From: Clostridia bacterium
GTDB taxonomy: Bacteria > Bacillota > Clostridia > UBA1381 > UBA9506
Direction of reading: 5' to 3'
NCBI GenBank assembly: GCA_017549205.1
Contig: JAFYVH010000021.1
Location: 62,001-126,000, forward strand
DNA length: 64,000 nt
How positions within the stretch are numbered: position 1 is the stretch's first letter; every line of letters begins with the position of its first letter. Below are positions 13,980-23,352 of the stretch, piece after piece. The position numbers and the translations under genes were made by a program. Below the pieces are notes generated by a model. That model did not search any database. It worked only from the letters and a program-made list of their open reading frames with translations, and had not been told where the DNA came from.

Positions 13980-15617
13980 TTATTGCAGGGATAGGGACTG
14001 TTTTTTGATTAAAGGCCGCAAAAAACCATCCCACAAAAACAACCAATCGTAATCAAATTTGCCGGTTTCACTAAGCACATGCTTTGTAATTCCCGTTGTT
14101 CTTTTGCCGGAAAGGGCATCAACGGTGGCCGCATTAAAGTCGGAAAGATTAACCCTTATAGCCGATTTGACTTCACCGTCCACCTCTGCCAGATATAAAG
14201 CGGGGGCAGTGCTCTCGGTGGTGTTATTATGAATGTAAAGACAAGAGCTTGTAATCTTTTCTGGCTTCTGTTCACTGCGGGTGTAGCCAAAGGAGATGGC
14301 ATAATCCGGCAGGCGATTTTGCGCGTCTAAATAGTCGACAATAGCCTCAATATCCAAAAGACCATGACCATAGATGATGTCCCGACCCTCTGTGCCTAAA
14401 TCCTTTGCTGTGGCGGATAAAATTGCCTGAATCTCGGCCGGTGTGCAGGTGGGCCATGCCTCGCGGATTAAAGCAACAGCGGCAGCAACCTGCGGTGCCG
14501 CAAAAGAGGTTCCGGTACCATAGTTTAGACCAGTGTTTGAGTTTTTGGCAAGGGAGTAGATAGCCGGTGTCTGGCTGGGGGTTGTAACCACGCCATTCAA
14601 AGTGGCTTTTCCGCCGCCCGGTGCAGAAATAAACACAGAGTCGTTTTTGCATGAAGTGTTTGCCGGGGCGATGGAGCCATCGGCATTTTGTGTCACGCTG
14701 GAAACACTGATAACACCGGAGCAACCCGCAGGGTAATTGGTTACGGTGGTGCTTGAGCCGTCGGTGCCGTTGTTTCCGGCAGCGGCAACCACCACAATGC
14801 CTGCATTTAGTGCTTCGTCAATAAAATATTGCATAGTTGAAAGGGCGGCAGTGTTCACAACAGGTCTGCCGGCCACAATATCGGTCAGGGAATCGCCAAG
14901 GCTTATGTTGATGACATCGCATTCTTCTATAATAGCGACCTGCAGGGCGATGAAAACATCGTTTAAATAAATGTTGCCGTCGGCGTCAGCAACTTTTATG
15001 GGTAAAATAGATGCGCCGCTTGCAACGCCGGCAATCCCTAAATTGTTATTGGTTTGTGCGGCAATAATGCCCGAAACCATGGTACCGTGTCCGCCTAAGT
15101 CTGTGACATCGTCGGCATCCTCCGGCCAGTTGGGTGTTTCGGTGCCGTCACCATTTGGTGTCCACACCATGGCACAGTTGTAGCCATAGGGAATGTTTTG
15201 GGGATTTAAATCTAAATGCGCCGTGTTAAGACCGCTGTCAATAACGCCAATGCGCACGCCCTTGCCGGAAAGACCTTTCTCCCGGGCGGCTGCGGCATGA
15301 ATTAAATCTAAATTCCACTGGTTTGCAAACGCCGAATCATTAGGCGAGGGGAAAGAAGACTCTTCAAAAAGGGTCATTTTATAGTTTGGGAAAGCGGTGA
15401 TTTTGCCCTGGTTACGGGCAATAAAATCCGCATCATCGGTCCAGTAATAGTTTTTTGCAATAGCGGTGGCATCAGCCGGCAATTCCCTGCTTTCAGCACC
15501 AAATAGAGAGGGACCCGAGGGGAGGGCAAAGATATAGCCACGGCTTTGGGAGGCGTGGGCAGAAAGGGGCAGCAAAAGCAAAAGCCCTAACAAGAAAAAA
15601 GTGAATTTTGTCTTCAT
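13980..15617 (-). CDS. Secreted subtilisin-like serine protease (S8)
   Basis: A 545-residue preproprotein with a signal peptide (LLGLLLLLPLSAHA). A short propeptide-like segment precedes the S8 domain: Asp in IGVIDSGLN, His in GGHGTMVSGI, oxyanion Asn in VVAAAGNNGTDG and Ser in GTSFAAPQVAAAV. About 110 residues of unassigned beta-rich sequence follow the catalytic domain. It is probably exported and self-processed. Start at 15617 chosen for the GAGGTG RBS. The substrate is unknown. Confidence 0.93.
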   Translation of the reverse strand: MKTKFTFFLLGLLLLLPLSAHASQSRGYIFALPSGPSLFGAESRELPADATAIAKNYYWTDDADFIARNQGKITAFPNYKMTLFEESSFPSPNDSAFANQWNLDLIHAAAAREKGLSGKGVRIGVIDSGLNTAHLDLNPQNIPYGYNCAMVWTPNGDGTETPNWPEDADDVTDLGGHGTMVSGIIAAQTNNNLGIAGVASGASILPIKVADADGNIYLNDVFIALQVAIIEECDVINISLGDSLTDIVAGRPVVNTAALSTMQYFIDEALNAGIVVVAAAGNNGTDGSSTTVTNYPAGCSGVISVSSVTQNADGSIAPANTSCKNDSVFISAPGGGKATLNGVVTTPSQTPAIYSLAKNSNTGLNYGTGTSFAAPQVAAAVALIREAWPTCTPAEIQAILSATAKDLGTEGRDIIYGHGLLDIEAIVDYLDAQNRLPDYAISFGYTRSEQKPEKITSSCLYIHNNTTESTAPALYLAEVDGEVKSAIRVNLSDFNAATVDALSGKRTTGITKHVLSETGKFDYDWLFLWDGFLRPLIKKQSLSLQ

Positions 15618-15678
15618 GTGATGCACCTCACTCAATATTTATAAAAACGGCAGAAAACCTATGATTGCCTTACTTTAA

Positions 15679-15707
15679 AATATAACACAGTTTGCAGGCG
15701 GTGTCAA
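15679..15707 (-). promoter_or_regulatory. Promoter of the S8 protease gene
   Basis: Minus-strand TTGACA (15707-15702), 17 nt, TATATT (15684-15679). Confidence 0.8.
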
Positions 15708-15749
15708 GGCATCCGGCAGGTTAAACCGTGAAGAAAAGCGGTATTTAAA

Positions 15750-15782
15750 GCAAAAACCCCCATGGCCGAAGCCATGGGGGTT
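15750..15782 (-). terminator. Terminator of the synthetase/ECF operon
   Basis: Perfect 12-bp stem AACCCCCATGGC (15755-15766) / GCCATGGGGGTT (15771-15782), loop CGAA. On the minus strand a T run follows. It closes the six-gene operon. Confidence 0.9.
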
Positions 15783-15850
15783 GCATTTTAAAACGCCAAA
15801 GAAAGTGGGGGAAAAACCACAATCTGTGAAGTTGCATTGAATGGGTAAAA

Positions 15851-17209
15851 TTACATTTTCATATGGTATTCACCGATATTTTCATGTTCAAGAATTGCTG
15901 GAAAAACCCTGTCCAATCCTATAAACAATCCTGTGGTTGTGGGCATACCATAATAATGCGCATGTAAAAAGGCAGTAAAATCTCTTTTTTCCTGTCTTCC
16001 CTTTTCGTTGAGTTCTGCTTTTTGTCTGGCCAATATAGCCTCAAGCTCGTCGGCATTTGTTTTCCCCACCGAAGACTCCATTAGCGTAGCTCCGTTAACT
16101 ATCAAATAGCTTCTATATAGAAAATGTTCATTTTTGTTTTGAATTAACGGGCTTATACCGGCAGGCAAATCGCTTACAATGACAGGCTCTATTTGTTTTG
16201 TAATGATTTTAGTTTTGAAATATTTATAAATTTCTTTAATGTAATTTTCGTCATTTATATCATACTTAAATGCCTCGTGGAGTAAGGCTTTTACCTGTTC
16301 CTTTTGAGTTAAAAAGTCGAGACCTGTATCGGCTCTAAAATAATCAGAAAACGAAATGGTTTTTATATCCTTCTTCATACAAGGATTAATTTCTATGTTG
16401 CGGTCAGCAAGTATTTCTTCAAGGCTGCTTACAAATGATTTAAAAATCTTTTTTATAAGCGCAAGATTCTCAGGTTCGCTACTATATGCAGTATAAATTT
16501 CTGCGGCCGAATAAGGAACAATAGATTTAGAGGTTATGTTTCCGTTTCTAAAGTAATATCCTAATTCATAAACTTTATTAAATCCGCCGGCGATATAGTG
16601 CTTCAATGCTATCTCAGAGGTTATTCTTAAATATACATCTTCTCCGCTGTCTACTACATGTGTAACAAACGGACGAGCGTTTCCGCCAAAAAAATTTTTT
16701 TGTAAAACAGGGGTAAGACACTCTATATATCCATTTTCTTGTAAAACATTTCTAAGAGACTGCATAATTCTATCTTGTGCGATAATTCGCAGAGAACAAA
16801 TATCGTCACTGGTGATGTAACTATGGAAAAATTGTTTTTTCTTTTCGTTTGTAAACGGATTGTTTGGAAGCAAACCCGTATCATTCTCCTTTAATAAGCA
16901 AGGGGCAACAATATGTATGGATGTAAGCAGGAATTCACATTCTCCGAACTGAGTTTTTGTTTCTTCAGAAAAACCACAAATTACATCCCCGATTTGAAGA
17001 GAAGTTGCTATTTCCCCATAATTATTTATTGTATCTTCTATTCTGCATTTATATTTTTTTCCATTAGAAATCACTTGTAATAAAATTTTTTTCTTAATGC
17101 GAAAAAGCTTCACGATTCTTCCGGAAAAGAAAGTCTCATTCTGTTTTAACTCCAAGAGCGTCTCGGGATCACATAAAATGTGTTGTGGTATATTTCTTTC
17201 TTTTATCAT
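15851..17209 (-). CDS. LysRS-like class II aminoacyl-tRNA synthetase paralogue
   Basis: A 452-residue protein laid out like lysyl-tRNA synthetase: OB-fold at about 25-100, then a class II core with motif 1 LTPVLQ (165-170), GGNARPFVTH (175-184), motif 2 YYFRNGNI (about 218-225) and motif 3 GLFIGLDR (427-434). Key positions differ from true LysRS. The motif 2 FRNE is FRNG, the NPEFTMLE stretch is replaced by VPYSAAE, and the ALEYGMPP segment used in lysine recognition reads AHYYGMPT. It may therefore activate another amino acid or modify a non-tRNA target, as PoxA/GenX does. The ATG overlaps the previous stop (ATGA). Last gene of the operon. Confidence 0.85.
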   Translation of the reverse strand: MIKERNIPQHILCDPETLLELKQNETFFSGRIVKLFRIKKKILLQVISNGKKYKCRIEDTINNYGEIATSLQIGDVICGFSEETKTQFGECEFLLTSIHIVAPCLLKENDTGLLPNNPFTNEKKKQFFHSYITSDDICSLRIIAQDRIMQSLRNVLQENGYIECLTPVLQKNFFGGNARPFVTHVVDSGEDVYLRITSEIALKHYIAGGFNKVYELGYYFRNGNITSKSIVPYSAAEIYTAYSSEPENLALIKKIFKSFVSSLEEILADRNIEINPCMKKDIKTISFSDYFRADTGLDFLTQKEQVKALLHEAFKYDINDENYIKEIYKYFKTKIITKQIEPVIVSDLPAGISPLIQNKNEHFLYRSYLIVNGATLMESSVGKTNADELEAILARQKAELNEKGRQEKRDFTAFLHAHYYGMPTTTGLFIGLDRVFPAILEHENIGEYHMKM

Positions 17210-18042
17210 TGTAATTCTCCGTTCCATGATGCATTGCAAACTTCTTCAAACAGCTCCAAGGCTTTTCGGCAGAACAGGGACAATTCGTTCCAGTTGTGAA
17301 TAGGGTACCGCTCAGAATGCCAGATTTTTTCAATTAACTCTTTGTATTGAGGAAAGAGCAGACTTAATTCATAACAACATGTGGTTAAATGCATGGAAAA
17401 AATATTTTTCTTAAGAAAAATTGGGACAGCAAATCCCCTAATTATATTCCTCATAAACCAGACACATAAAAAATCGCAGCCTTTTTGTTTTCCCATATAG
17501 AAAATATTCTCGGCTGTATCAATCATTTTCAGCGTTTCGGCAGAATCACCAACTGTTTGTCTATATAATTTCTTAAGGAGCTCCGGGTTACAAATGCAAG
17601 GGGGTAGTTTTGATATAAAATCTGCTCCATACAAGGTTTTTCCAGTCAGTTTAAGATTTAAATACAAACGAGTATTTTTTTCGTTTTGACACACATCTTC
17701 AAAATCAACACCGCTTATATCTACCATTTGAAATAAATGGCTATATTTGCTGGATGCAACACCCGCGATTTTTTCTAAAATGGATTCTCCGTCAGCAGTA
17801 TGTTTGTTTAAAAAAACGACTAAATCCAAGTCTGAAATCTTTTTGATAAAGCCGCCGTAAGCCAGGCTTCCCCTGAGCACGATGGATTTTACATCGTCAT
17901 TCAGTTCCGCAATAATACTATTTTTTATATCATCTATTGCTTTTTTTAATTCTTCTGATTCTTCAATCATTTTAGCATTTGCGATTGAAGTCAGCTCGTT
18001 TGCGTTATTAGATGGAATATAAAATCTTTTTTCTTGTTCCAT
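17206..18042 (-). CDS. Nucleotidyltransferase-domain protein
   Basis: A 278-residue protein with a polymerase-beta-type fold near the N-terminus. The family signature is VLRGSLAYGG followed by SDLDLVVF, giving the two metal-binding Asp; a third Asp is plausible in MVDISGVD. The C-terminal 150 residues are helical, as in kanamycin-nucleotidyltransferase-like enzymes. Such proteins move a nucleoside monophosphate onto a small molecule or protein; the acceptor here is unknown. GAGGTG overlaps the upstream stop. Its TGA overlaps the next ATG, so expression is coupled to the LysRS-like gene. Confidence 0.82.
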   Translation of the reverse strand: MEQEKRFYIPSNNANELTSIANAKMIEESEELKKAIDDIKNSIIAELNDDVKSIVLRGSLAYGGFIKKISDLDLVVFLNKHTADGESILEKIAGVASSKYSHLFQMVDISGVDFEDVCQNEKNTRLYLNLKLTGKTLYGADFISKLPPCICNPELLKKLYRQTVGDSAETLKMIDTAENIFYMGKQKGCDFLCVWFMRNIIRGFAVPIFLKKNIFSMHLTTCCYELSLLFPQYKELIEKIWHSERYPIHNWNELSLFCRKALELFEEVCNASWNGELQ

Positions 18043-18056
18043 ATGGATTACACCTC

Positions 18057-20009
18057 TTAAAACACAATTTTCTCATTAATATGTGACTGGAAACAATCAA
18101 GGGTTTGATCGCTGAGGACATAACAAATCCCTGACCGCTTTTGATATTCAACCAAAAGATCAATTAGTTTTTTTCTGTTTTTTTCATCAATGAACTCAAA
18201 GGGTTCGTCTAAAATGATTACATCTGGTCTTTGAGCAATAAAACACAGTAAAAGGAGAATTCGTTTTTGACCACCACTTAAAAAGTAAGGAGGAAAATCC
18301 TTGTATTTTAAAAGTCCGACATATTCTAAAAGCAAATACACAAACTGTTTAAATTCGTTGTTGACACGACAACACAAGAAAATCTCATCTTCAACAGAGG
18401 ATGTAAAAAATTGCTTGTTTACTTCTTGCAACATCATTAAACACCGAATCCTTGCCTTGCTTTTTCTAAGACATTCAAAAATGTTTTTATCCAAGGTGGT
18501 TTTTCCACAGCCGTTTTTCCCTAAAATGGCTATATTTTTACCATTTTCTATCTCGATGCTTTCTACCGGGACATTAAAATCGCTGATAAAGTCATTGCGG
18601 AGCTTCACCCTTTTTTTAAAAACTTTTTTTTCTGTTTTACAACCATCAAGCAAATCGAGATTTGAGTCTATTGTTTCGTCATCTTTTTGAGGTATGCAAA
18701 AAGATTCTTTTACGATTCCGGAATCAATCATATGGTGCCATGTTGCTTCCTTATCTTTAAAGTAAGTATCGTGAGTGATTATGACAATTATTTTATTGTT
18801 TTTAACAGAGGTTAACAACTCAAACAAAGCATCTTTTGAAGAGTCGTCTAAGAATGCGGTTGGCTCGTCCAACAAAACAATTTTATGATTATCATACAAT
18901 AATTCCGAAATAAGCTCAAACTTTTTTCTTTCTCCGCTTGAAAGCTCGTTCATATTTCGTGTTTCCATATCAATATGTGAAAGCATAAACTTTTTAAGCC
19001 ATATTTCCCTTTTTGAGATGGGAACATCTTTCAACATGCTTTCCGGCGTATCAAACAATAACGAGCGTTCAACGCCCTGCGGAACATATCCAGTAATATT
19101 TTTATCGGTTTCATCAAGGTTAAGCAGAATGCTTCCTTCTGCTTTGATAATATTTGGAATAACGCCAGTGATTGCATCGAACAATGTACTTTTCCCAATG
19201 CCGTTTTCACCCCAAACAATATTTAAGGTGCCTAAAGGAAAAAAAGTTTCCAAATCGCGTATAACAGGGTCTTTGCAATCGTAATAACTAATATCTTTTA
19301 GGTTTACATTCAATTCGCTGATTACGGTGTTGTTCGGACTGTCAGGAACGGGCTTGTTGACAATATTCTTTATTCTATTGTCGTCGATAAAAAGAATTTT
19401 TCGACAGTTAACAATCATAGACAAGGCTTCAAAAGTTAATGACGAAAAAACATAATACATTTTTTTGAACACATTAGATTTTATACATCTCATTTCATAG
19501 CTTCTCTTTATATCAGAGTAAAAAGAAATGAAATAGGCGATAGAATTAAATATTAATACAATTGTTATTACAACGATTGCCGGCAAATCAACTTTTTTTA
19601 AATCGGTTAATAGCTCATGCTGCGAAGTTAAACCCAAAAACAACTGTCCGCCCGTGAAAAAACCATACAGTCTCAAAATGGCAATTTTAAAATCATGGGA
19701 GGTGTATACACGAAGCAGTGCTTCTTTTATGTTGGTCTGGGTCCACAACTGACCGACAAACACGCCCCACACCACAATTAAAACCGCAGAAGACAACAAG
19801 AGAAATTTGGCTATTTTAAAAGAATTGCGCCCTAAAAACAAGAGGTTACAAAAAACAGTTATAGCCAAAATTACACACATAATATTAATGTTGTTTCCCA
19901 AAAAGAAAACGGCTGACACGCCAAAAAGAATCGCCTTTAAAAAAAACGCCTCTAAAATCGGTTTTCGGTAAATTCCAAGAAAGGTTTTATACTCTTTTTT
20001 TATTTCCAT
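18057..20009 (-). CDS. Fused ECF transporter EcfT-EcfA-EcfA protein
   Basis: A 650-residue fusion. Residues 1-200 hold several membrane helices consistent with a divergent EcfT. Two ABC ATPase modules follow: Walker A GENGIGKST (267-275), signature LSSGE (356-360) and Walker B VLLDEP; then GKNGCGKTT (497-505), LSGGQ (577-581) and IILDEP. Energy-coupling factor modules import vitamins and other micronutrients with a separate S protein, which is probably the adjacent gene. All three shared subunits in one chain is unusual, since they are normally separate genes. The start overlaps the previous gene by 10 nt; GAGG precedes it. Confidence 0.85.
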   Translation of the reverse strand: MEIKKEYKTFLGIYRKPILEAFFLKAILFGVSAVFFLGNNINIMCVILAITVFCNLLFLGRNSFKIAKFLLLSSAVLIVVWGVFVGQLWTQTNIKEALLRVYTSHDFKIAILRLYGFFTGGQLFLGLTSQHELLTDLKKVDLPAIVVITIVLIFNSIAYFISFYSDIKRSYEMRCIKSNVFKKMYYVFSSLTFEALSMIVNCRKILFIDDNRIKNIVNKPVPDSPNNTVISELNVNLKDISYYDCKDPVIRDLETFFPLGTLNIVWGENGIGKSTLFDAITGVIPNIIKAEGSILLNLDETDKNITGYVPQGVERSLLFDTPESMLKDVPISKREIWLKKFMLSHIDMETRNMNELSSGERKKFELISELLYDNHKIVLLDEPTAFLDDSSKDALFELLTSVKNNKIIVIITHDTYFKDKEATWHHMIDSGIVKESFCIPQKDDETIDSNLDLLDGCKTEKKVFKKRVKLRNDFISDFNVPVESIEIENGKNIAILGKNGCGKTTLDKNIFECLRKSKARIRCLMMLQEVNKQFFTSSVEDEIFLCCRVNNEFKQFVYLLLEYVGLLKYKDFPPYFLSGGQKRILLLLCFIAQRPDVIILDEPFEFIDEKNRKKLIDLLVEYQKRSGICYVLSDQTLDCFQSHINEKIVF

Positions 20010-20935
20010 ATTTCTTTATCCTCTATTACATGCACATGCAGGTCTTTTTTTAAGCTCTCTAATTTTTTTGCAAGGTCTTTTAAAGCAAAAAGTTCACTTT
20101 GATAATGGGAAACACAAAAAACATTTAAAGGCATGTTTTCCAGATAGGTTAGCACTTTTGCAGAGCGGTCACTTCGGTTTCGTATGATGACATCTCCACA
20201 AAGACAAAAATCGCACTTTTGATTTTCCATTTCTTTTAAAATATCTGTTGTATTTGTCATTCCTGACCAAACCGCTACCTTTAAAGGACGACTGTCACAG
20301 ATTGTTCTTAAGCCCTGTATTGCATCATTACAGTTTGCATATTGATTTCCATAATACAGAATTTTATCGAACTGTTCAACAAAATTGAAAGCCTCTTTTT
20401 CTAAATGCAGATAATATCCCATTTCGGCAAAAGGAAAAGAGTAAATGGCTTGCTGCAGCTTTTTTGCGCCCCAAACATTTTCTAAAAAAGACTTGTGTGT
20501 ATTAATCCTTGAACTGTTGATGTCCAGAGGGAGATGCAGTACGCAGATTTGTACCTTGCTAGCATATAATCTTTTATACAGTTCCGGTTCACAAAAAAAG
20601 GAATCTGTTCCGGAACTGCTTTCTTGGTATCCGCAATCTATATCAAAAAAGTGGTGCACGACAATTAGTACCTTTTTACCGTCTAATTGATTTAATACAT
20701 AATCCAAACAATTTTGATCGAGAAATACAGAGAACACAACAGTATCTATTTCCCGGTCTTTTAGATCGAAAAAAAGACCATTTGCATACTTCAAAAATTC
20801 GCTACTGAAAAGCGATCTAACATCTTCTGAAACAGAGCCTATTCGTTTTAAACCGGAAGTATCATTATATCGCTCTAAAACAGAAAAATCCACGCAAGAA
20901 GACATTATTTCCTTTACGCTGCTAACTCTAACCAT
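20000..20935 (-). CDS. Nif3-like dinuclear-metal protein
   Basis: A 311-residue protein with scattered Nif3/YbgI features: VLIVVHHFFDIDC (metal His pair), LHLPLDINSSRIN at the place of the AHTNLD motif, a GDVIIRN segment and HYQSELFALKDL matching the family's C-terminal HYxSE. The sequence is divergent and the central GGG motif is reduced (SGMTN). Nif3-like proteins bind two metals; their biochemical role is poorly settled. GGAG before ATG 20935 sets the start. Its place between transporter subunit genes suggests a hydrolase or metal-handling role for the imported compound, which is speculative. Confidence 0.68.
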   Translation of the reverse strand: MVRVSSVKEIMSSCVDFSVLERYNDTSGLKRIGSVSEDVRSLFSSEFLKYANGLFFDLKDREIDTVVFSVFLDQNCLDYVLNQLDGKKVLIVVHHFFDIDCGYQESSSGTDSFFCEPELYKRLYASKVQICVLHLPLDINSSRINTHKSFLENVWGAKKLQQAIYSFPFAEMGYYLHLEKEAFNFVEQFDKILYYGNQYANCNDAIQGLRTICDSRPLKVAVWSGMTNTTDILKEMENQKCDFCLCGDVIIRNRSDRSAKVLTYLENMPLNVFCVSHYQSELFALKDLAKKLESLKKDLHVHVIEDKEIWK

Positions 20936-20969
20936 CACAATCTCCAAAATAATATTATTTTAATAATGA

Positions 20970-21002
20970 AGCAGAAGGCGAGTCCAAACATCACCTTCTG
21001 CT
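20970..21002 (-). other. Intra-operon hairpin
   Basis: AGCAGAAGG / CCTTCTGCT stem between the EcfS and Nif3-like genes. No T run follows on the transcribed strand, so it looks like a processing or stability element, not a terminator. Confidence 0.5.
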
Positions 21003-21009
21003 TTTTTGT

Positions 21010-21555
21010 TTAAAGATTATATTTTTTGGCTATTGGCGAGATAAACTTAAGCAACGGAGTTGCAATTATAAAGTAAACGCATACACCGCCAAACCACCAG
21101 GGGAATAAAGCCGGGAGGAAAGCTTCTTTTGGGATGATTCCCACAACAACCCATCCGCCTAATACCCAAAAAGCTGAAATTAACGGAGCGATCAGATATA
21201 AAACCGCGAGAGTTATGAAATCAACAGCGTTTTTAATGCTGCAGTTCCGTTTAAGAGCTTTCATAACATAAACGATAAATACCGAAGCTAACACATTGCC
21301 CCATGCGCCGTATATCGGGAAGAAGGAAAAACCGCCTGAGGTAATTGATGCAAGGATAAGTCCTATATATATACCTATGCTTCCTCTCCAACCAAACAAA
21401 TACACAAACAAAACATAAAAGGCAGAACTTACATAAAACGAAGAAACGGATAAAATACCTGTCGGGAAACCAATCACGGCAAAGAGATCAAGAACGGCGG
21501 ATAAGCCGGCAATAATGGCTATTATAATACAATTCGTAATCACATTTTTTTTCAT
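21010..21555 (-). CDS. Probable ECF transporter S component
   Basis: A 181-residue polytopic membrane protein with five or six predicted helices, e.g. IIIAIIAGLSAVLDLFAVIG and FYVLFVYLFGWRGSIGIYIG. Length, basic N-terminus and position beside the fused EcfT-A-A gene fit a substrate-binding S subunit. The family cannot be named and S components are poorly conserved, so the substrate is unknown. The ATG overlaps the thrS-like stop (ATGA), with GGAGG upstream inside that gene. Confidence 0.68.
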   Translation of the reverse strand: MKKNVITNCIIIAIIAGLSAVLDLFAVIGFPTGILSVSSFYVSSAFYVLFVYLFGWRGSIGIYIGLILASITSGGFSFFPIYGAWGNVLASVFIVYVMKALKRNCSIKNAVDFITLAVLYLIAPLISAFWVLGGWVVVGIIPKEAFLPALFPWWFGGVCVYFIIATPLLKFISPIAKKYNL

Positions 21556-23324
21556 TTTTTAAAGTCCTCCTCATTTAATGGTAAATTTAATGTTTTTTCG
21601 TTAACTAATTTTGTGCACAAACCAACAAAATCTTCCAGAGGCACATTATCCACCTTGTTGCCACCGCGAATGTTGATAGAAACAGTATTGTTGTTTGCTT
21701 CGTTTTCACCGACAACTAAAACATAGGGGGTTTTGGCGTTGCGGAAGGCCTTTATCTTCTTGTTCATATGGTTTTCAGATAAGTCTGCTTCACAACGAAT
21801 GCCGGCAGCTTTTAACGCCTTGAGAACTTTGGATGCATATGCATTATGCTCTTCGCGAATGGGCACAACGGCGACTTGAAGCGGTGCTACCCAGAACGGG
21901 AAAGCGCCTTTAAAGTTTTCAATTAAAATACCAATAAACCGCTCCACAGAGCCATAAATAACACGATGGATGATAACGGGCACTTTTTCTTTGCCATCTT
22001 TGTCAGTATATGTGATATCAAAATTGCGTGGCAACTGGAAGTCTAACTGAATGGTACCCATTTGCCATTGTCTCTTGAGCGCGTCGTTCATCATAATATC
22101 GATTTTCGGGCCGTAGAAAGCGCCGTCGCCCTCGTTAATATCATAACCACCTTCGCCGTAACGCTTATCGAGGATTTCTTTAAGCTCTCTTTCTGCCTTG
22201 TCCCACAACTGGATATCACCCATAAAATCTGCAGGTCTTGTGGAGAGTTCAGGACGATAAGTCAAGCCAAAAACATTATAGAACAAATCAGCAATATCAA
22301 GAATTGCATTTACTTCATCATAGATTTGCTCTTCGGTTATAAAGTTGTGAGAGTCGTCCTGCCGGAACATTTGAACGCGCAACAAACCGTTTAATTCACC
22401 GGATTTTTCATTGCGGTGAAGTACATCACAATCGGACAAGCGCAAGGGGAGCTCCCTATAACTGCGATTCTTTCTCTTATAAACTAAAATAGAGTTTGGA
22501 CAGTTCATGGGTTTAACGCCATAGGCGTTGTTTTCATCAACCGGAATGACAAACATTCCATCTTTATAGTGATCCCAATGGCCGGAGGTGATCCACAGAG
22601 AGTTGCTGTTGATTAAGGGAGAAGAAATTTCTTGATAGCCTCTGTTTTCGTGTTCCTCACGCCAGAAATCTAAAATGGTGTTAAAGAGTTTCCAGCCTCT
22701 TGGCAACCAATAGGGCATGCCTGGAGCGGTAGGATCTAAAAAGAACAAGTCAAGCTGGGGACCTAATACTTTGTGGTCACGCTCTTTTGCTTCTTTTAAG
22801 AAATCCATGTGCTCTTTTAACGCTTCTTTATTCTCAAAAGCGAACACATAAATTCTTTGCAGAACTTCATTGTTTTCGTCGCCTCTCCAATAAGCAGATG
22901 AAACAGATTTTATTTTAAAAGCACAGCCTAAAAGCTCAGAGGCGTTATCAACATGAGGACCTCTACATAAATCTGCAAAATCGTCACCGGTATAGTAAAC
23001 GCCCACCGTTTCATCCGGGAGTTCGTTAATGAGTTCTTCTTTAAACCGCTGGCCTTTAAACAGGTTCAAGGCTTCTTCGTGAGAGACATCGACTTTTTTA
23101 AAGTCTTCCTTACGCTTCAAGATTTCCCTCATTTTGCTTTCGATGGTGGGAAAATCTTCAGGCGTAACCTGTCTTGGCAGAACAAAATCATAGTAAAAAC
23201 CTTCGTCTATTTGAGGGCCTATTGCCAGTTGCACATTCTCTGCCCCAAAAATTTCCAGGATTGCTTTTGCTAAAATGTGTGACAAAGAGTGTCTGTAGCA
23301 CTCTGAAAACATACTTGAGTTCAT
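21552..23324 (-). CDS. thrS: Threonyl-tRNA synthetase lacking TGS domain
   Basis: A 590-residue ThrRS that starts directly at the editing domain; the N-terminal TGS domain of standard enzymes (about 640 residues) is absent. Editing residues are present (HSLSH at 12-16, CRGPH at 120-124). The catalytic zinc ligands are kept: Cys in MNCP, His in DDSHNF and His in VIIHRVIYGS. Motif 2 is the DCDVLHRNEKSG variant, and CPGH is changed to CPNS. The C-terminal anticodon-binding domain is intact. No T-box leader is seen. Start chosen 7 nt after GGAGG; an adjacent ATG at 23327 is possible. First gene of the operon. Confidence 0.92.
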   Translation of the reverse strand: MNSSMFSECYRHSLSHILAKAILEIFGAENVQLAIGPQIDEGFYYDFVLPRQVTPEDFPTIESKMREILKRKEDFKKVDVSHEEALNLFKGQRFKEELINELPDETVGVYYTGDDFADLCRGPHVDNASELLGCAFKIKSVSSAYWRGDENNEVLQRIYVFAFENKEALKEHMDFLKEAKERDHKVLGPQLDLFFLDPTAPGMPYWLPRGWKLFNTILDFWREEHENRGYQEISSPLINSNSLWITSGHWDHYKDGMFVIPVDENNAYGVKPMNCPNSILVYKRKNRSYRELPLRLSDCDVLHRNEKSGELNGLLRVQMFRQDDSHNFITEEQIYDEVNAILDIADLFYNVFGLTYRPELSTRPADFMGDIQLWDKAERELKEILDKRYGEGGYDINEGDGAFYGPKIDIMMNDALKRQWQMGTIQLDFQLPRNFDITYTDKDGKEKVPVIIHRVIYGSVERFIGILIENFKGAFPFWVAPLQVAVVPIREEHNAYASKVLKALKAAGIRCEADLSENHMNKKIKAFRNAKTPYVLVVGENEANNNTVSINIRGGNKVDNVPLEDFVGLCTKLVNEKTLNLPLNEEDFKK

Positions 23325-23352
23325 CATTTTGCCTCCAATTACATTTTTTTTC

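Noticed and set aside
14347-14724. 125-codon minus-strand frame inside the subtilase gene
   Set aside because: Alternative frame on the same strand with unlikely composition, lying wholly inside the S8 domain.
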